Assembly (NCBI GenBank): GCA_902800065.1
Contig: CADCDE010000008.1
Coordinates: 1 to 64,000 of the forward strand
Length of the DNA stretch: 64,000 bases
Reading direction: 5' to 3'
Source of the DNA: an uncultured Ruminococcus sp.
Lineage (GTDB): Bacteria; Bacillota; Clostridia; Oscillospirales; Acutalibacteraceae
This document shows positions 27,220 through 35,111 of the stretch, in pieces. A program made the translations under genes and the position numbers. The notes beneath the pieces were generated by a model. It ran no database searches. It saw only the letters and a list, made by a program, of their open reading frames with translations, and was not told the origin of the DNA. Position 1 is the first letter of the stretch. Each line of letters opens with the position of its first letter.

Positions 27220-27447
27220 TCAACAGCTTAATATATATCTTACAGGTTCATATTCTTCTGTTCCTATATCAGTCAATACAGCTTTTATTTCGGGATACGG
27301 TACAGAATATCTTTGACTGAGATATCTCAACGATGCTCCAAGTTCTCCGTCTGGACCTCCGTATTGCGTTATTATGATTTTTGCAAGTTTCGGATTGGTC
27401 TGTTTTATTTTTACAGGATACTGTAATTTCTTTTCATAAACCCACAT
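27220..27447 (-). pseudogene. cotJC: Truncated spore coat protein CotJC
   Basis: The first 64 or so residues (MWVYEKKLQYPVKIKQTNP..., ITQYGGPDGELGASLRYLSQR, ...AVLTDIGTEE) are the N-terminus of CotJC, a manganese-catalase-like spore coat protein. After GTEE the frame changes to EYEPVRYILSC and stops at 75 residues, whereas CotJC is usually about 190 or more. The remainder of the four-helix bundle with its metal ligands is not found downstream. It has a good ribosome site (GGGGGAG) and keeps its place behind cotJA and cotJB, so this looks like a deletion in the 3' part. Confidence 0.8.
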
Positions 27448-27465
27448 ATATCTCCCCCCTATTCA

Positions 27466-27705
27466 CTAATTCCAAGGCCACGGATCAGCTATCCATGCCC
27501 ATCTGTTACCCGTTTCATTTATTGATGTAAGGGGACCGAATTTCTCCTCGTACTCATTACGCAATTTTTCACTCTTTGATTCATATCCCTGCAATGCCCT
27601 CTCTGCTGATACATCATCCGGATGTGTATCAAGATATATATGAAGTTCCGTTATCGCAAAGTCATACGCTGAAAGCTGTCTCAGCATTCGCTCTCTCTCA
27701 TTCAT
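27466..27705 (-). CDS. cotJB: Spore coat protein CotJB
   Basis: A 79-residue spore coat peptide. The segment RERMLRQLSAYDFAITELHIYLDTHPDD and the tail WAWIADPWPWN are characteristic of CotJB. The start at ATG 27705 is set by GGAGG eight bases upstream, which itself lies in the end of cotJA; the two frames overlap by eight bases. In Bacillus the cotJ operon is made in the mother cell under sigma-E and the products enter the inner coat. Confidence 0.9.
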   Translation of the reverse strand: MNERERMLRQLSAYDFAITELHIYLDTHPDDVSAERALQGYESKSEKLRNEYEEKFGPLTSINETGNRWAWIADPWPWN

Positions 27706-27904
27706 CTTTCTTTCCTCCATATCCTTCATATGCCTTAAAAGGTTTATTCAAATCAGGAAACATTGTTCCCTGCTGTATGCCATGTTCAGGTGAATATAGT
27801 TTCACCGCATTCTGATACGGCACATATGCCATTGCCACCGTGATATCCTTCGGCAGCGGCTTTATAAAAAAATCCGAATTCTGAAGCTCCTTTATTACAT
27901 CCAT
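27698..27904 (-). CDS. cotJA: Spore coat associated protein CotJA
   Basis: A 68-residue protein with the CotJA core AMAYVPYQNAVKLYSPEHG, then QQGTMFPDLNKPF. I choose ATG 27904, nine bases behind AAAGGAGAT; the open frame extends 44 codons further but crosses the luxS terminator. First gene of cotJA-cotJB-cotJC. A CATAATCTA segment 40-50 nt upstream loosely resembles sporulation -10 boxes, but I see no matching -35. Confidence 0.85.
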   Translation of the reverse strand: MDVIKELQNSDFFIKPLPKDITVAMAYVPYQNAVKLYSPEHGIQQGTMFPDLNKPFKAYEGYGGKKDE

Positions 27905-27969
27905 CTCAAAATTATCTCCTTTCACTTTTTCGTACATTAATAGATTATGCATAAGCTGATCTTCTGCTA

Positions 27970-28002
27970 CAAAAAAAGAACCCTGTACAAAAACAGGGTT
28001 CT
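27970..28002 (-). terminator. Terminator of luxS
   Basis: Minus-strand AGAACCCTGT/ACAGGGTTCT hairpin with a 6-nt loop, followed by seven T. Confidence 0.9.
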
Positions 28003-28045
28003 GCAAAATCCTTTTGTTCAACACACGAAATATCATCAGCTTAGT

Positions 28046-28570
28046 TCACGAATCGTAAAACTTCTGGTTATCATCCATTATAAGCCTCTCGGTTTTCGGA
28101 TAAAGAAAAATTTCATCATTTTCACTGTTGGATATAAGATAATTTGCAAATTTTGCTGCATACCATTTTGCCATCTCAAGATTATGCATAAGATAATGTC
28201 CGCAATTTTCAGGTGTTGCTCCAGGAACACTTTCTGCACTCTTTACAGACTCGAAGGCTTTCAATATCAATCCATATATATCCTTCGGAGAACGGTTACC
28301 TTTAAGAATAAGATAAAATCCTGTCAGGCATCCCATAGGTCCCCAATAAATGATATCATCTTTCCAATCCGTATCATTCCTGAGAAATGTAGCTATTATG
28401 TGTTCAAGTGTATGCATCGCAGCTACATCTATTGCAGGTTCTCTGTTCGGTCTTGTAACCCTTATATCATAGGTCGTTACCATACTGTCGCCTACATTAT
28501 CCTCTCGGCTGACAAATATCCCCGGTACGATTTTTGTATGATCCACTGAAAAACTCGCTATCAATTCCAT
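28046..28570 (-). CDS. luxS: S-ribosylhomocysteine lyase LuxS
   Basis: A 174-residue metalloenzyme that splits S-ribosylhomocysteine into homocysteine and the AI-2 precursor in the activated methyl cycle. Metal ligands histidine 53, histidine 57 (HTLEHIIA) and cysteine 123 (ENCGHYLMHN), catalytic glutamate 56 and cysteine 81 (GPMGCLTGFY) are all present. It is a little longer than the common 155-160 residues, with extra residues at the C-terminus. The homocysteine it makes is the substrate of the methionine synthase at 50645-53008. Confidence 0.95.
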   Translation of the reverse strand: MELIASFSVDHTKIVPGIFVSREDNVGDSMVTTYDIRVTRPNREPAIDVAAMHTLEHIIATFLRNDTDWKDDIIYWGPMGCLTGFYLILKGNRSPKDIYGLILKAFESVKSAESVPGATPENCGHYLMHNLEMAKWYAAKFANYLISNSENDEIFLYPKTERLIMDDNQKFYDS

Positions 28571-28599
28571 ATTCGTATCCCCTTTCTTTGTAATTATCT

Positions 28600-28628
28600 A
28601 CAGATTCCTCACTTTGTTCGGAATGACA
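28600..28628. repeat. Half copy of the TGTCATTC core repeat
   Basis: AGATTCCTC...CGGAATGACA matches one arm of the core repeat found at 10976-11041, 33693-33764 and 34990-35057; the other arm is missing. Confidence 0.6.
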
Positions 28629-28643
28629 AAATAAAAAATTTTC

Positions 28644-28688
28644 AAACGGCTGTCAAGGTATACAAAAGAATTACTCGAACAGCCGTTT
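28644..28688 (-). terminator. Terminator of ddh
   Basis: AAACGGCTGT (28644-28653) pairs with ACAGCCGTTT (28679-28688); the minus strand continues into a T-rich tract. Confidence 0.8.
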
Positions 28689-28719
28689 TTACAATTTAAT
28701 CTATTTTATATTATCTGAA

Positions 28720-29703
28720 TCAAAGGAATTTTGCAAGAAGTTCATCTGCGGACTGTGTGCAGAGATATGCAGGCGGTATATCAAATACTGTCTTACATCC
28801 CTTCTGTCCCTCGTCATACATACGCTTTATTGCTCTTGCATAGGCAACTATTACACTCGTTGTAAATTCAGGGTTTGAATCGAGCTTGATGCTGTATTCA
28901 ATAATATGTGTATTTTCTTTATTTACACCAGTCTTTCCGCAACGGAATACAAATCCGCCGTGAGCCATGCCGCTGTGATTTGCATTGAATTCATCTTCAT
29001 CTATGAAATGTACTATTGTATTGTAATCAGCAAAGTAATTGGGCATCTCTTTTATCTCTTTTTCCACCTGAGCAGCATCTGCACCTTCTTCAAGTACTAC
29101 AAAACATTCTCTTATATGCTTGTCTCTTGTTGTAAGCTCAGGATTGCTTCCGCTTCTTACAGCTTCAAGGGCATCTTCAACAGGTATTGTATACTGCTTT
29201 GCATTCTTAACGCCTTTAATACGTCTTACTGCATCTGAATGTCCCTGACTTACTCCCTTACCCCAGAATGTATAGTCCTTTCCATCGGGAAGAATTGCAT
29301 TTGCATAAACTCTGTTGAGTGAGAAAAGTCCCGGATCCCAGCCGACTGATATCATGCCTATATGACCTGTTGCCTTCGCTGCTTTATCCACATTTGCAAA
29401 ATGCTGAGGTATCTTTGCATGAGTATCAAAACTATCAATTACATTGAAATACTTTACATACTCAGGTGTCTGTACAGGCAGGTCTGTTGCACTTCCTCCG
29501 CACAATACAAGAACATCTATTTTACCCTTCCAATTTTCAATCTCACTTACATTTATAACGGGAACATTCGGTGTGAGAATTTTAACAGTTTCGGGATTTC
29601 TTCTTGTGAAAACTGCAACCAGTTCCATATCATCAGCTGCTGCAACTGCAATTTCTGTACCCTTACCGATATTTCCGTAGCCTAAAATACCTATCTTTAC
29701 CAT
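28720..29703 (-). CDS. ddh: meso-diaminopimelate dehydrogenase
   Basis: A 327-residue NADPH-dependent enzyme that aminates tetrahydrodipicolinate directly to meso-DAP, a one-step route to lysine and to peptidoglycan cross-link residue. The N-terminal Rossmann motif GILGYGNIGKG, the VLVLCGGSATDLPVQTPEY substrate segment and GHIGMISVGWDPGLFSLNRV are diagnostic of DapDH rather than of DapB-type dehydrogenases. Single gene ending at its own terminator, with GGAGACAGGT before the ATG. Confidence 0.95.
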   Translation of the reverse strand: MVKIGILGYGNIGKGTEIAVAAADDMELVAVFTRRNPETVKILTPNVPVINVSEIENWKGKIDVLVLCGGSATDLPVQTPEYVKYFNVIDSFDTHAKIPQHFANVDKAAKATGHIGMISVGWDPGLFSLNRVYANAILPDGKDYTFWGKGVSQGHSDAVRRIKGVKNAKQYTIPVEDALEAVRSGSNPELTTRDKHIRECFVVLEEGADAAQVEKEIKEMPNYFADYNTIVHFIDEDEFNANHSGMAHGGFVFRCGKTGVNKENTHIIEYSIKLDSNPEFTTSVIVAYARAIKRMYDEGQKGCKTVFDIPPAYLCTQSADELLAKFL

Positions 29704-29860
29704 TTTTACCTGTCTCCTTTTATTACTTTTTATTGCATTAAAGCAATTAAATTATAAATTTTTTTTTTTGATATGTCAATATTTTATAAAAAAAAATACT
29801 ATATTTATCTGAAAATATATGTTATAATTACAGTATATTTAGTATCGGAGGAATATAAAA

Positions 29861-30259
29861 ATGATAATTGCAGTATGCGTGGACGACAAAATGGGTATGC
29901 TTTTCAATCACCGCAGACAAAGCCATGACAAGTTTCTCATTGACGATTTGATGAACATTACCGAAAAGGTACATATAAACAGCTTTTCACAAGAGCTTTT
30001 CGGGGAATATGCAGACAAAATAGAAATTGATGAAAATTTCCTTGAAAATGCCGCTGAAAATGATGTTTGCTTTGTTGAAAATATCGACCTCGAATCTTAT
30101 TCTGATAAAATAAACAAGGTTATTCTCTATCTCTGGAACAGGCATTATCCTTCAACTTTAAAATTCAAAGTAGATTTATCCGACTACAATTTTATTGAAT
30201 CAACCGAATTTAAAGGAAATTCCCATGAAAAAATTACAAGAGAGGTATATTCAAAATGA
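29861..30259 (+). CDS. Conserved hypothetical protein, first of a four-gene unit
   Basis: A 132-residue soluble protein that I cannot name. It begins MIIAVCVDDKMGMLFNHRRQS, with a beta-strand then an RRQS-x-D turn, and seems to be a small alpha/beta domain ending in a basic tail. No signal peptide. GGAGG stands before the ATG and a TATAAT lies at 29823-29828. Its stop overlaps the start of the secreted nuclease by four bases (ATGA), so the two are translated together; a partner or regulator of the nuclease would fit but is not shown. Confidence 0.7.
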   Translation: MIIAVCVDDKMGMLFNHRRQSHDKFLIDDLMNITEKVHINSFSQELFGEYADKIEIDENFLENAAENDVCFVENIDLESYSDKINKVILYLWNRHYPSTLKFKVDLSDYNFIESTEFKGNSHEKITREVYSK

Positions 30260-31176
30260 AAAAAATTAAAATTATTCTTTGTATGGTCATCAGTGCCTGT
30301 ATGATATTCGGGGGCTGTGAAATAAATTTAGACCTGAACAGCGATGGCGGAAAAACTGAACCTACCCGTGAATACAGCAGCACCCCTGTTTCAAATCCCA
30401 ACGGCGGTTATACTGTAGACAACATACCTGATTTCGTTGATGAAGCATTCGTTGAAATAAACAACAATATACCGTACTTCATGGAAAGCGATTATACAAC
30501 AGAGTCATTTGAAAAATACGGAGAGCTGGATTATCTCGGAAGATGTACAATAGCATATGCGTGTGTTGCACAGGATACAATGCCGACGGATAAAAGAGGA
30601 AGTATAAGCAATGTCAAGCCCTCGGGCTGGCAGACAGTCAAATATGACAATGTAGACGGAAAATATCTCTATAACAGATGTCATCTCATCGGCTGGCAGC
30701 TTACCGCCGAAAATGCCAACAAAAACAATCTCATCACCGGTACGAGATATTTGAATATCGAAGGTATGTTACCGTTTGAAAATATGGTTGCAGACTATGT
30801 AAAAGAAACAAATAACCATGTATTGTACAGAGTTACTCCTATATTTGACGGAAACAATCTGGTCGCAAGCGGTGTTGAAATGGAAGGCTATTCCGTTGAG
30901 GACAACGGTGCAGGCATTAGCTTCAATGTATATGCCTACAATGTTCAGCCCGATATAGAAATAGACTATGCAACAGGCGAAAGCTGGCTTTCGGGAACTG
31001 CAAAGCCGACAGCCGAAAAAGTTACATACATCCTCAACACAAACAATCACAAATTTCATCTTGAATCCTGCTCTGTCGCAAAAACTATCAGCGACAAAAA
31101 CAAAGAGGTCTTCACAGGCACAAGAGATGAAGTTATCGAAAAAGGCTATGAACCTTGCGGCAAATGCAAACCATAA
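30256..31176 (+). CDS. Secreted DNA/RNA non-specific endonuclease (lipoprotein)
   Basis: A 306-residue protein with a lipoprotein signal (KKIKIILCMVISACMIFGGC; lipid-bearing cysteine 21). The nuclease domain (about 85-235) holds NRCHLIGWQLTAEN with the catalytic histidine 143 in the DRGH-variant motif and the metal-binding asparagine 157, as in EndA/NucA-type beta-beta-alpha-metal nucleases. A C-terminal 50-residue module (VTYILNTNNHKFHLESCS ... GYEPCGKC) is a small cysteine-containing domain common behind such enzymes. It would act at the outer membrane face, degrading external nucleic acid for food or uptake. Confidence 0.88.
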   Translation: MKKIKIILCMVISACMIFGGCEINLDLNSDGGKTEPTREYSSTPVSNPNGGYTVDNIPDFVDEAFVEINNNIPYFMESDYTTESFEKYGELDYLGRCTIAYACVAQDTMPTDKRGSISNVKPSGWQTVKYDNVDGKYLYNRCHLIGWQLTAENANKNNLITGTRYLNIEGMLPFENMVADYVKETNNHVLYRVTPIFDGNNLVASGVEMEGYSVEDNGAGISFNVYAYNVQPDIEIDYATGESWLSGTAKPTAEKVTYILNTNNHKFHLESCSVAKTISDKNKEVFTGTRDEVIEKGYEPCGKCKP

Positions 31177-31197
31177 CTATAAAAAGGAGTTTTGGCA

Positions 31198-32199
31198 TTG
31201 GCTTTAACTGATTACAAAAAACAGCATGAGCTTGAAGAAATAGAAAAAAGACTTGCACCTATCGTCAAGAAAAAGGACAAATCTTGGATAGAAGTATACA
31301 GATTACTTGATATTGTCGAAGAAGAACAACTTTACAGTGTGTCCTACAAGAGCTACACGGCATGGCTGACGGATTTTGCGGCACGTACAAATGTGACTGT
31401 TTCACTTCTATGGAAAAAGAAAAAAGCCGGTAAATTTTACGACAGCTATGTTGATGACCGTAAATATCAAAATAAATCATATATCCCCATTGAACAGATA
31501 AACATGGACCCTGAAGTAATCGTAATGATAGAAAAAATAACTGCCGGCAATCTCTCAGAAGCCCATAAAATGATAGACCGAAGTATCAGCGGAGACATAA
31601 CACGCAAAAATCTCAAAACCTTATGGGAATCCGAAAAAAAAGAACGTGCACAAAAAGGTGTCCCTATCCAAAGAACTAACGGCTATGACAAGGATACCTT
31701 TACCGAGCTGTCCTATGCGGGATATGCTTCTAAAAGTGCCACAAATATCGACATATTATCCTCTCTTTGCAATCAGAAATGGATGTTCAGCCTATACAAA
31801 CACAATGAAATAAGAAAATACCGCCTGCTTACGGAATTTTCAATAATAAAAGGCAGAGTTGACACCGACTATGTTATAGTTGAAAATTATACTACTCAGT
31901 CACAAAAGGCAAATCTCTTTCATTTACATTCCGTAAAAATCATCTGCGAACAGGAGGATTTCCTCAAGAAACCTGTATTCAGAGCATATCCCGAATACAT
32001 GGACTATTACTGGCTTGCAGCACCTGCTGTATATATGCAGGAAGCTAAAAACTATATCAAAAGTATGGAAAATATAGGTCTCATACTCTATGATGACACA
32101 AGAAACTTTTCCTTCATAGAAAAACCTGCAAAAAATAACTCTGACTTCGGAACAAAAAGAGAATGTACAATGGATTCGGTTGTATATTATTTACTTTAA
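31198..32199 (+). CDS. Uncharacterised protein, weakly MmcB/PD-(D/E)XK-like C-terminus
   Basis: A 333-residue protein starting at TTG 31198, nine bases behind AAGGAG (an earlier TTG at 31192 is too close). The N-terminal 160 residues are charged and helical, with SYTAWLTDFAARTNVTVSLLW resembling a DNA-binding helix pair. The C-terminal part has the spacing of MmcB-like nucleases: EFSIIKGRVDTDYVIVEN, then HSVKIICEQEDFL, DYYWLAAP and IGLILYDD. The expected E-x-K catalytic pair is not conserved (VKI in that place), so activity is doubtful. The domain proposal is by eye only. It lies 21 bp behind the nuclease gene. Confidence 0.6.
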   Translation: MALTDYKKQHELEEIEKRLAPIVKKKDKSWIEVYRLLDIVEEEQLYSVSYKSYTAWLTDFAARTNVTVSLLWKKKKAGKFYDSYVDDRKYQNKSYIPIEQINMDPEVIVMIEKITAGNLSEAHKMIDRSISGDITRKNLKTLWESEKKERAQKGVPIQRTNGYDKDTFTELSYAGYASKSATNIDILSSLCNQKWMFSLYKHNEIRKYRLLTEFSIIKGRVDTDYVIVENYTTQSQKANLFHLHSVKIICEQEDFLKKPVFRAYPEYMDYYWLAAPAVYMQEAKNYIKSMENIGLILYDDTRNFSFIEKPAKNNSDFGTKRECTMDSVVYYLL

Positions 32200-32213
32200 G
32201 GAGATGAAAAAAA

Positions 32214-32963
32214 TTGCGTGAAATTATCCAAAACAAACTCAAAGAAATTGAACAAAAAGAAAATATAAAAATTCTGCATTGCATTGAATCGGGCAGTCGT
32301 GCATGGGGATTCGCCTCTCCAGACAGCGATTATGATGTCCGTTTTATATATGTTCGACCAAAGGATTTTTATCTGAAACTCGAAAAGACAAGAGATGTTA
32401 TCGAATGGCAGCTTGATGATGTACTCGACATAAACGGCTGGGACATCCAAAAGGCTCTCAGATTATTATACAAATCCAATCCCACTTTATTTGAATGGAA
32501 CGGTTCACTGATAGTTTACAAAACAACTGATGAATGGAAGAAAATTTCCGATATCATCAATAAATATTTCATCAAAAAATCAGGCGTTTGTCACTATCTC
32601 AGCACCGCTAAGAGAAATTACAGGGAATATCTCAAGGGTGATACTGTAAAACTCAAGAAATATTTTTATGTATTACGACCTCTGCTTGCCTGCAAATGGA
32701 TATTGGCTGAGGGTACTCCTCCCCCTATGCTCTTTTCCGAACTTGTCGAAAAATATCTTGATGATGAAATAAGAGCTGACGTTGACAACTTACTTAAACT
32801 CAAAATGCAGTCCCCCGAAATAGGCACGGGAAATAGAATTGACAATATCAACAGCTACATTGAAGCCAACATCTCTGATATCGAAAAACAGCTTGAACAT
32901 ATTCCCTATGAAAAAGAAAGAGATTGGCAAGAATTAGATAAAATCTTCTTGTCTTTACTATGA
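32214..32963 (+). CDS. YcgL/COG3541-type predicted nucleotidyltransferase
   Basis: A 249-residue protein with the polymerase-beta-like core GSRAWGFASPDSDYDVRFIY (residues 27-46), metal-binding aspartates 39 and 41, and the NPTLFEW and HYLSTAKRNYREYL segments of COG3541. The target of nucleotide transfer is unknown for this family. The start is TTG 32214 with AAGGAGATG nine bases upstream; no ATG fits. Last gene of the cassette from 29861, 14 bp behind the previous gene. Its 3' end carries the -35 of the pyrE promoter. Confidence 0.8.
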   Translation: MREIIQNKLKEIEQKENIKILHCIESGSRAWGFASPDSDYDVRFIYVRPKDFYLKLEKTRDVIEWQLDDVLDINGWDIQKALRLLYKSNPTLFEWNGSLIVYKTTDEWKKISDIINKYFIKKSGVCHYLSTAKRNYREYLKGDTVKLKKYFYVLRPLLACKWILAEGTPPPMLFSELVEKYLDDEIRADVDNLLKLKMQSPEIGTGNRIDNINSYIEANISDIEKQLEHIPYEKERDWQELDKIFLSLL

Positions 32964-32977
32964 AAATGTGATATTAT
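32949..32977 (+). promoter_or_regulatory. Promoter of pyrE
   Basis: TTGTCT inside the end of the preceding gene and TATTAT at 17-nt spacing, about 35 nt before the pyrE ATG. Confidence 0.5.
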
Positions 32978-33011
32978 ATATTTATCAAAAAAATCAGGAG
33001 GTTTCTTATAA

Positions 33012-33689
33012 ATGGAACAGTATAAAAAAGATTTTATCGAATTTATGGTCGACTGTCAGGTTCTTAAATTCGGCGATTTCGTCACAAAGAGCGGAAGAAA
33101 AACTCCCTTCTTCGTTAACACGGGCTTCTACAGGACAGGTGCTCAGCTCCGCCGTCTTGGACAGTACTATGCAGAGGCTATAAACAATACCTTCGGTCTC
33201 GACTTCGATGTACTTTTCGGTCCCGCTTACAAGGGCATACCCCTTTCAGTAGCTGCTACAATAGCAATAAGCGAGAAATTCAACAAGGATATCAAATATT
33301 GCTCCAACCGCAAGGAAATAAAAGACCACGGTGACAAAGGCATACTTTTGGGCAGTCCTATTTCTGACGGCGACAAAGTTGTTATCATCGAAGACGTTAC
33401 AACAGCAGGTACTTCTATCGAGGAAACTCTCCCTATAATAAAGGCTCAGGGTAATGTAAATCCTATCGGTCTTGTAGTATCCGTTGACAGAATGGAGAGA
33501 GGTCAGGGCGAAAAAAGTGCATTGTGTGAGATAGAAGAAAAATACGGTCTCAAAACTACTGCAATTGTAACAATGGCAGAGGTTATCGAACATCTTTACA
33601 ACAAAGAATACAACGGCAGAGTTGTCATTGACGATAAACTCAAGGAAGCTATCGACAATTACTATGCACAGTACGGTGCAAAGAACTAA
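33012..33689 (+). CDS. pyrE: Orotate phosphoribosyltransferase
   Basis: A 225-residue enzyme that joins orotate to PRPP, giving OMP in pyrimidine synthesis. Typical segments: LKFGDFVTKSGRKTPFFVNTG at the N-terminus, FGPAYKGIPL, the flexible catalytic loop NRKEIKDHGDKG and the PRPP-binding loop VVIIEDVTTAGTS. AGGAGG precedes the ATG. No other pyr gene is nearby, so it is expressed as a single gene; a repeat hairpin just behind it (33693-33764) may end its transcript. Confidence 0.95.
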   Translation: MEQYKKDFIEFMVDCQVLKFGDFVTKSGRKTPFFVNTGFYRTGAQLRRLGQYYAEAINNTFGLDFDVLFGPAYKGIPLSVAATIAISEKFNKDIKYCSNRKEIKDHGDKGILLGSPISDGDKVVIIEDVTTAGTSIEETLPIIKAQGNVNPIGLVVSVDRMERGQGEKSALCEIEEKYGLKTTAIVTMAEVIEHLYNKEYNGRVVIDDKLKEAIDNYYAQYGAKN

Positions 33690-33692
33690 TCC

Positions 33693-33764
33693 TTTTGTCA
33701 TTCTGAGAAACGAAGTGACGAAGAATCTTTCAAAGATTCCTCGCTTTGCTCGGAATGACAAAAA
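33693..33764. repeat. TGTCATTC core palindromic repeat
   Basis: 72 nt starting TTTTGTCATTCTGAG and ending CGGAATGACAAAA, with inner AGAATCTTT/AAAGATTC arms; folds into one long hairpin. Same core as inside the MITE-like elements but without their ACGTGAG ends. Lies directly behind pyrE. Confidence 0.85.
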
Positions 33765-33796
33765 CATCCAAGTTTTAACTTTAACAAGGTACTAAA

Positions 33797-33834
33797 TAAA
33801 AAAATCGGTCTGCGTGTCACAAAACACACAGACC
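33797..33834 (-). terminator. Terminator of the 81-residue protein gene
   Basis: GGTCTGCGTGT (33807-33817) pairs with ACACACAGACC (33824-33834); on the minus strand it ends in seven T. Confidence 0.85.
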
Positions 33835-33856
33835 GTAATTATTTGCCTGTTAAGAA

Positions 33857-34102
33857 TTATTCTGCACCGAACATATTGAAACGGAAAAGTTTTGATTCAT
33901 CTTCGGGGTTCTGACACTCAATATGTGCATCGGTTATCTGACCACCCTCGATGAGCTTTGTAAGACCTATAAGCTGGCAGAGTTTGCTTTTGAGATTAAG
34001 ACGGTCACCCTCATCTGTTACGAGGAACACATCACCCTCACAAGTATCAATAACAGAAATGAAAGCCTTGACATCCACTTTATGAAGTTCTATTGAAGCC
34101 AT
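33857..34102 (-). CDS. Conserved small protein, unknown function
   Basis: An 81-residue protein beginning MASIELHKVDVKAFISVID. A compact alpha/beta domain with no signal peptide, no cysteine cluster besides two lone cysteines and no nucleic-acid motif. AAGGAGG stands eight bases before the ATG and a strong terminator follows, so it is clearly an expressed single-gene unit. The segment GDVFLVTDEGDRLNLKSKLCQL looks well conserved in character (alternating strand pattern), but I cannot name the family with confidence. Confidence 0.75.
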   Translation of the reverse strand: MASIELHKVDVKAFISVIDTCEGDVFLVTDEGDRLNLKSKLCQLIGLTKLIEGGQITDAHIECQNPEDESKLFRFNMFGAE

Positions 34103-34264
34103 AATAAAAAACCTCCTTGAAATTAGGTAACTTTCAGCAGGCTTACTTATCCTGCTGAGATAATTATAACATAGATTTTTTTATTGTCAATTATTTTTTA
34201 AGAAAAAATTTATTGAATATACCAAAATTATCAGGTTGAAAATTGTACAAGTTGCATTGTGAAA

Positions 34265-34936
34265 TTAAAGATATATTTTTCCGTCTGAAATTTTTATACA
34301 TCTCTGAGCCATTTTTGCAATATTATTATCATGTGTTATGAGAACAACTGTCGCTCCCTGACTATGCAGTCCCTTCAGTATATCCATTATCTCATTACTT
34401 GAGCTGATATCAAGATTACCTGTCGGTTCATCAGCAAGTATTACCTTGGGCTTTGCAGCTACTGCCCTTGCAATTGCAACCCTCTGCTGCTGACCTCCTG
34501 ATAATTCAAACGGCTTATGAAGCAGACGTTTTTCAAGACCGACCATCTTCAGCGAATCAACCGCAAGCTGTCTCCTTTTCGACTTCTTTATACCCCTATA
34601 TATAAGAGGAAGTTCAACATTTTCTATCGCATTTAGCGAAGGAATGAGATTGAAGCTCTGAAATATAAAGCCTATTATATTATTCCTGATAAAAGAAAGC
34701 TGACTTTCTTTCATCACAGAAACAGGTATATTATCAAGAAGATATTTCCCACTTGTTGGTGTATCAAGACAGCCGAGTATATTCATCAGTGTGGATTTTC
34801 CCGAACCCGACTGACCTATTACTGACACAAACTCTCCCCTACTTATATTGATGTTTATATTCTGCAAAGCATGAACAGTATCATTTTTAGAATAATATGT
34901 TCTGCATACTTCAGAAAGTACTATCAAATCATCCAT
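34265..34936 (-). CDS. ABC transporter ATP-binding protein (LolD/MacB type), orphan
   Basis: A 223-residue ATPase with Walker A GQSGSGKST (41-49), Q-loop FIFQSFNLIPSL, signature LSGGQQQRVAIARA, Walker B VILADEPTGNLD and the H-loop histidine (VVLITHD). The LIPSLNAIENVELPL and TGNLD features assign it to the MacB/LolD/FtsE-like subfamily that powers lipoprotein or peptide extrusion by MacB-type permeases. No permease gene is adjacent, which is unusual for this group. Confidence 0.88.
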   Translation of the reverse strand: MDDLIVLSEVCRTYYSKNDTVHALQNININISRGEFVSVIGQSGSGKSTLMNILGCLDTPTSGKYLLDNIPVSVMKESQLSFIRNNIIGFIFQSFNLIPSLNAIENVELPLIYRGIKKSKRRQLAVDSLKMVGLEKRLLHKPFELSGGQQQRVAIARAVAAKPKVILADEPTGNLDISSSNEIMDILKGLHSQGATVVLITHDNNIAKMAQRCIKISDGKIYL

Positions 34937-34964
34937 AAAAAAATTACCTCACTTTTTAAAAAAT

Positions 34965-35073
34965 ATAGTAAACGTCATTAAAATATTCCTTTTGTCATTC
35001 TGAGGAACGAAGTGACGAAGAATCTTTCAAAGATTTCTCGCTTCTCTCGGAATGACATAAAGGAATTTACTAT
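34965..35073. repeat. Core palindromic repeat with its own outer inverted repeat
   Basis: The core (34990-35057, TTTTGTCATTCTGAGG ... CTCGGAATGACA) is enclosed by a second inverted repeat: ATAGTAAA (34965-34972) with TTTACTAT (35066-35073) and ATTCCTTT with AAAGGAAT. The outer arms differ from those of the MITE copies at 10942 and 43338. Confidence 0.75.
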
Positions 35074-35111
35074 AGCTTTGATATTATTTTTTCATGGAAA
35101 GGGTGAAATTA

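Noticed and set aside
27947..28549. 200-codon frame on the plus strand
   Set aside because: Antisense to luxS, whose metal ligands and catalytic residues are all present; the frame also crosses the luxS terminator.
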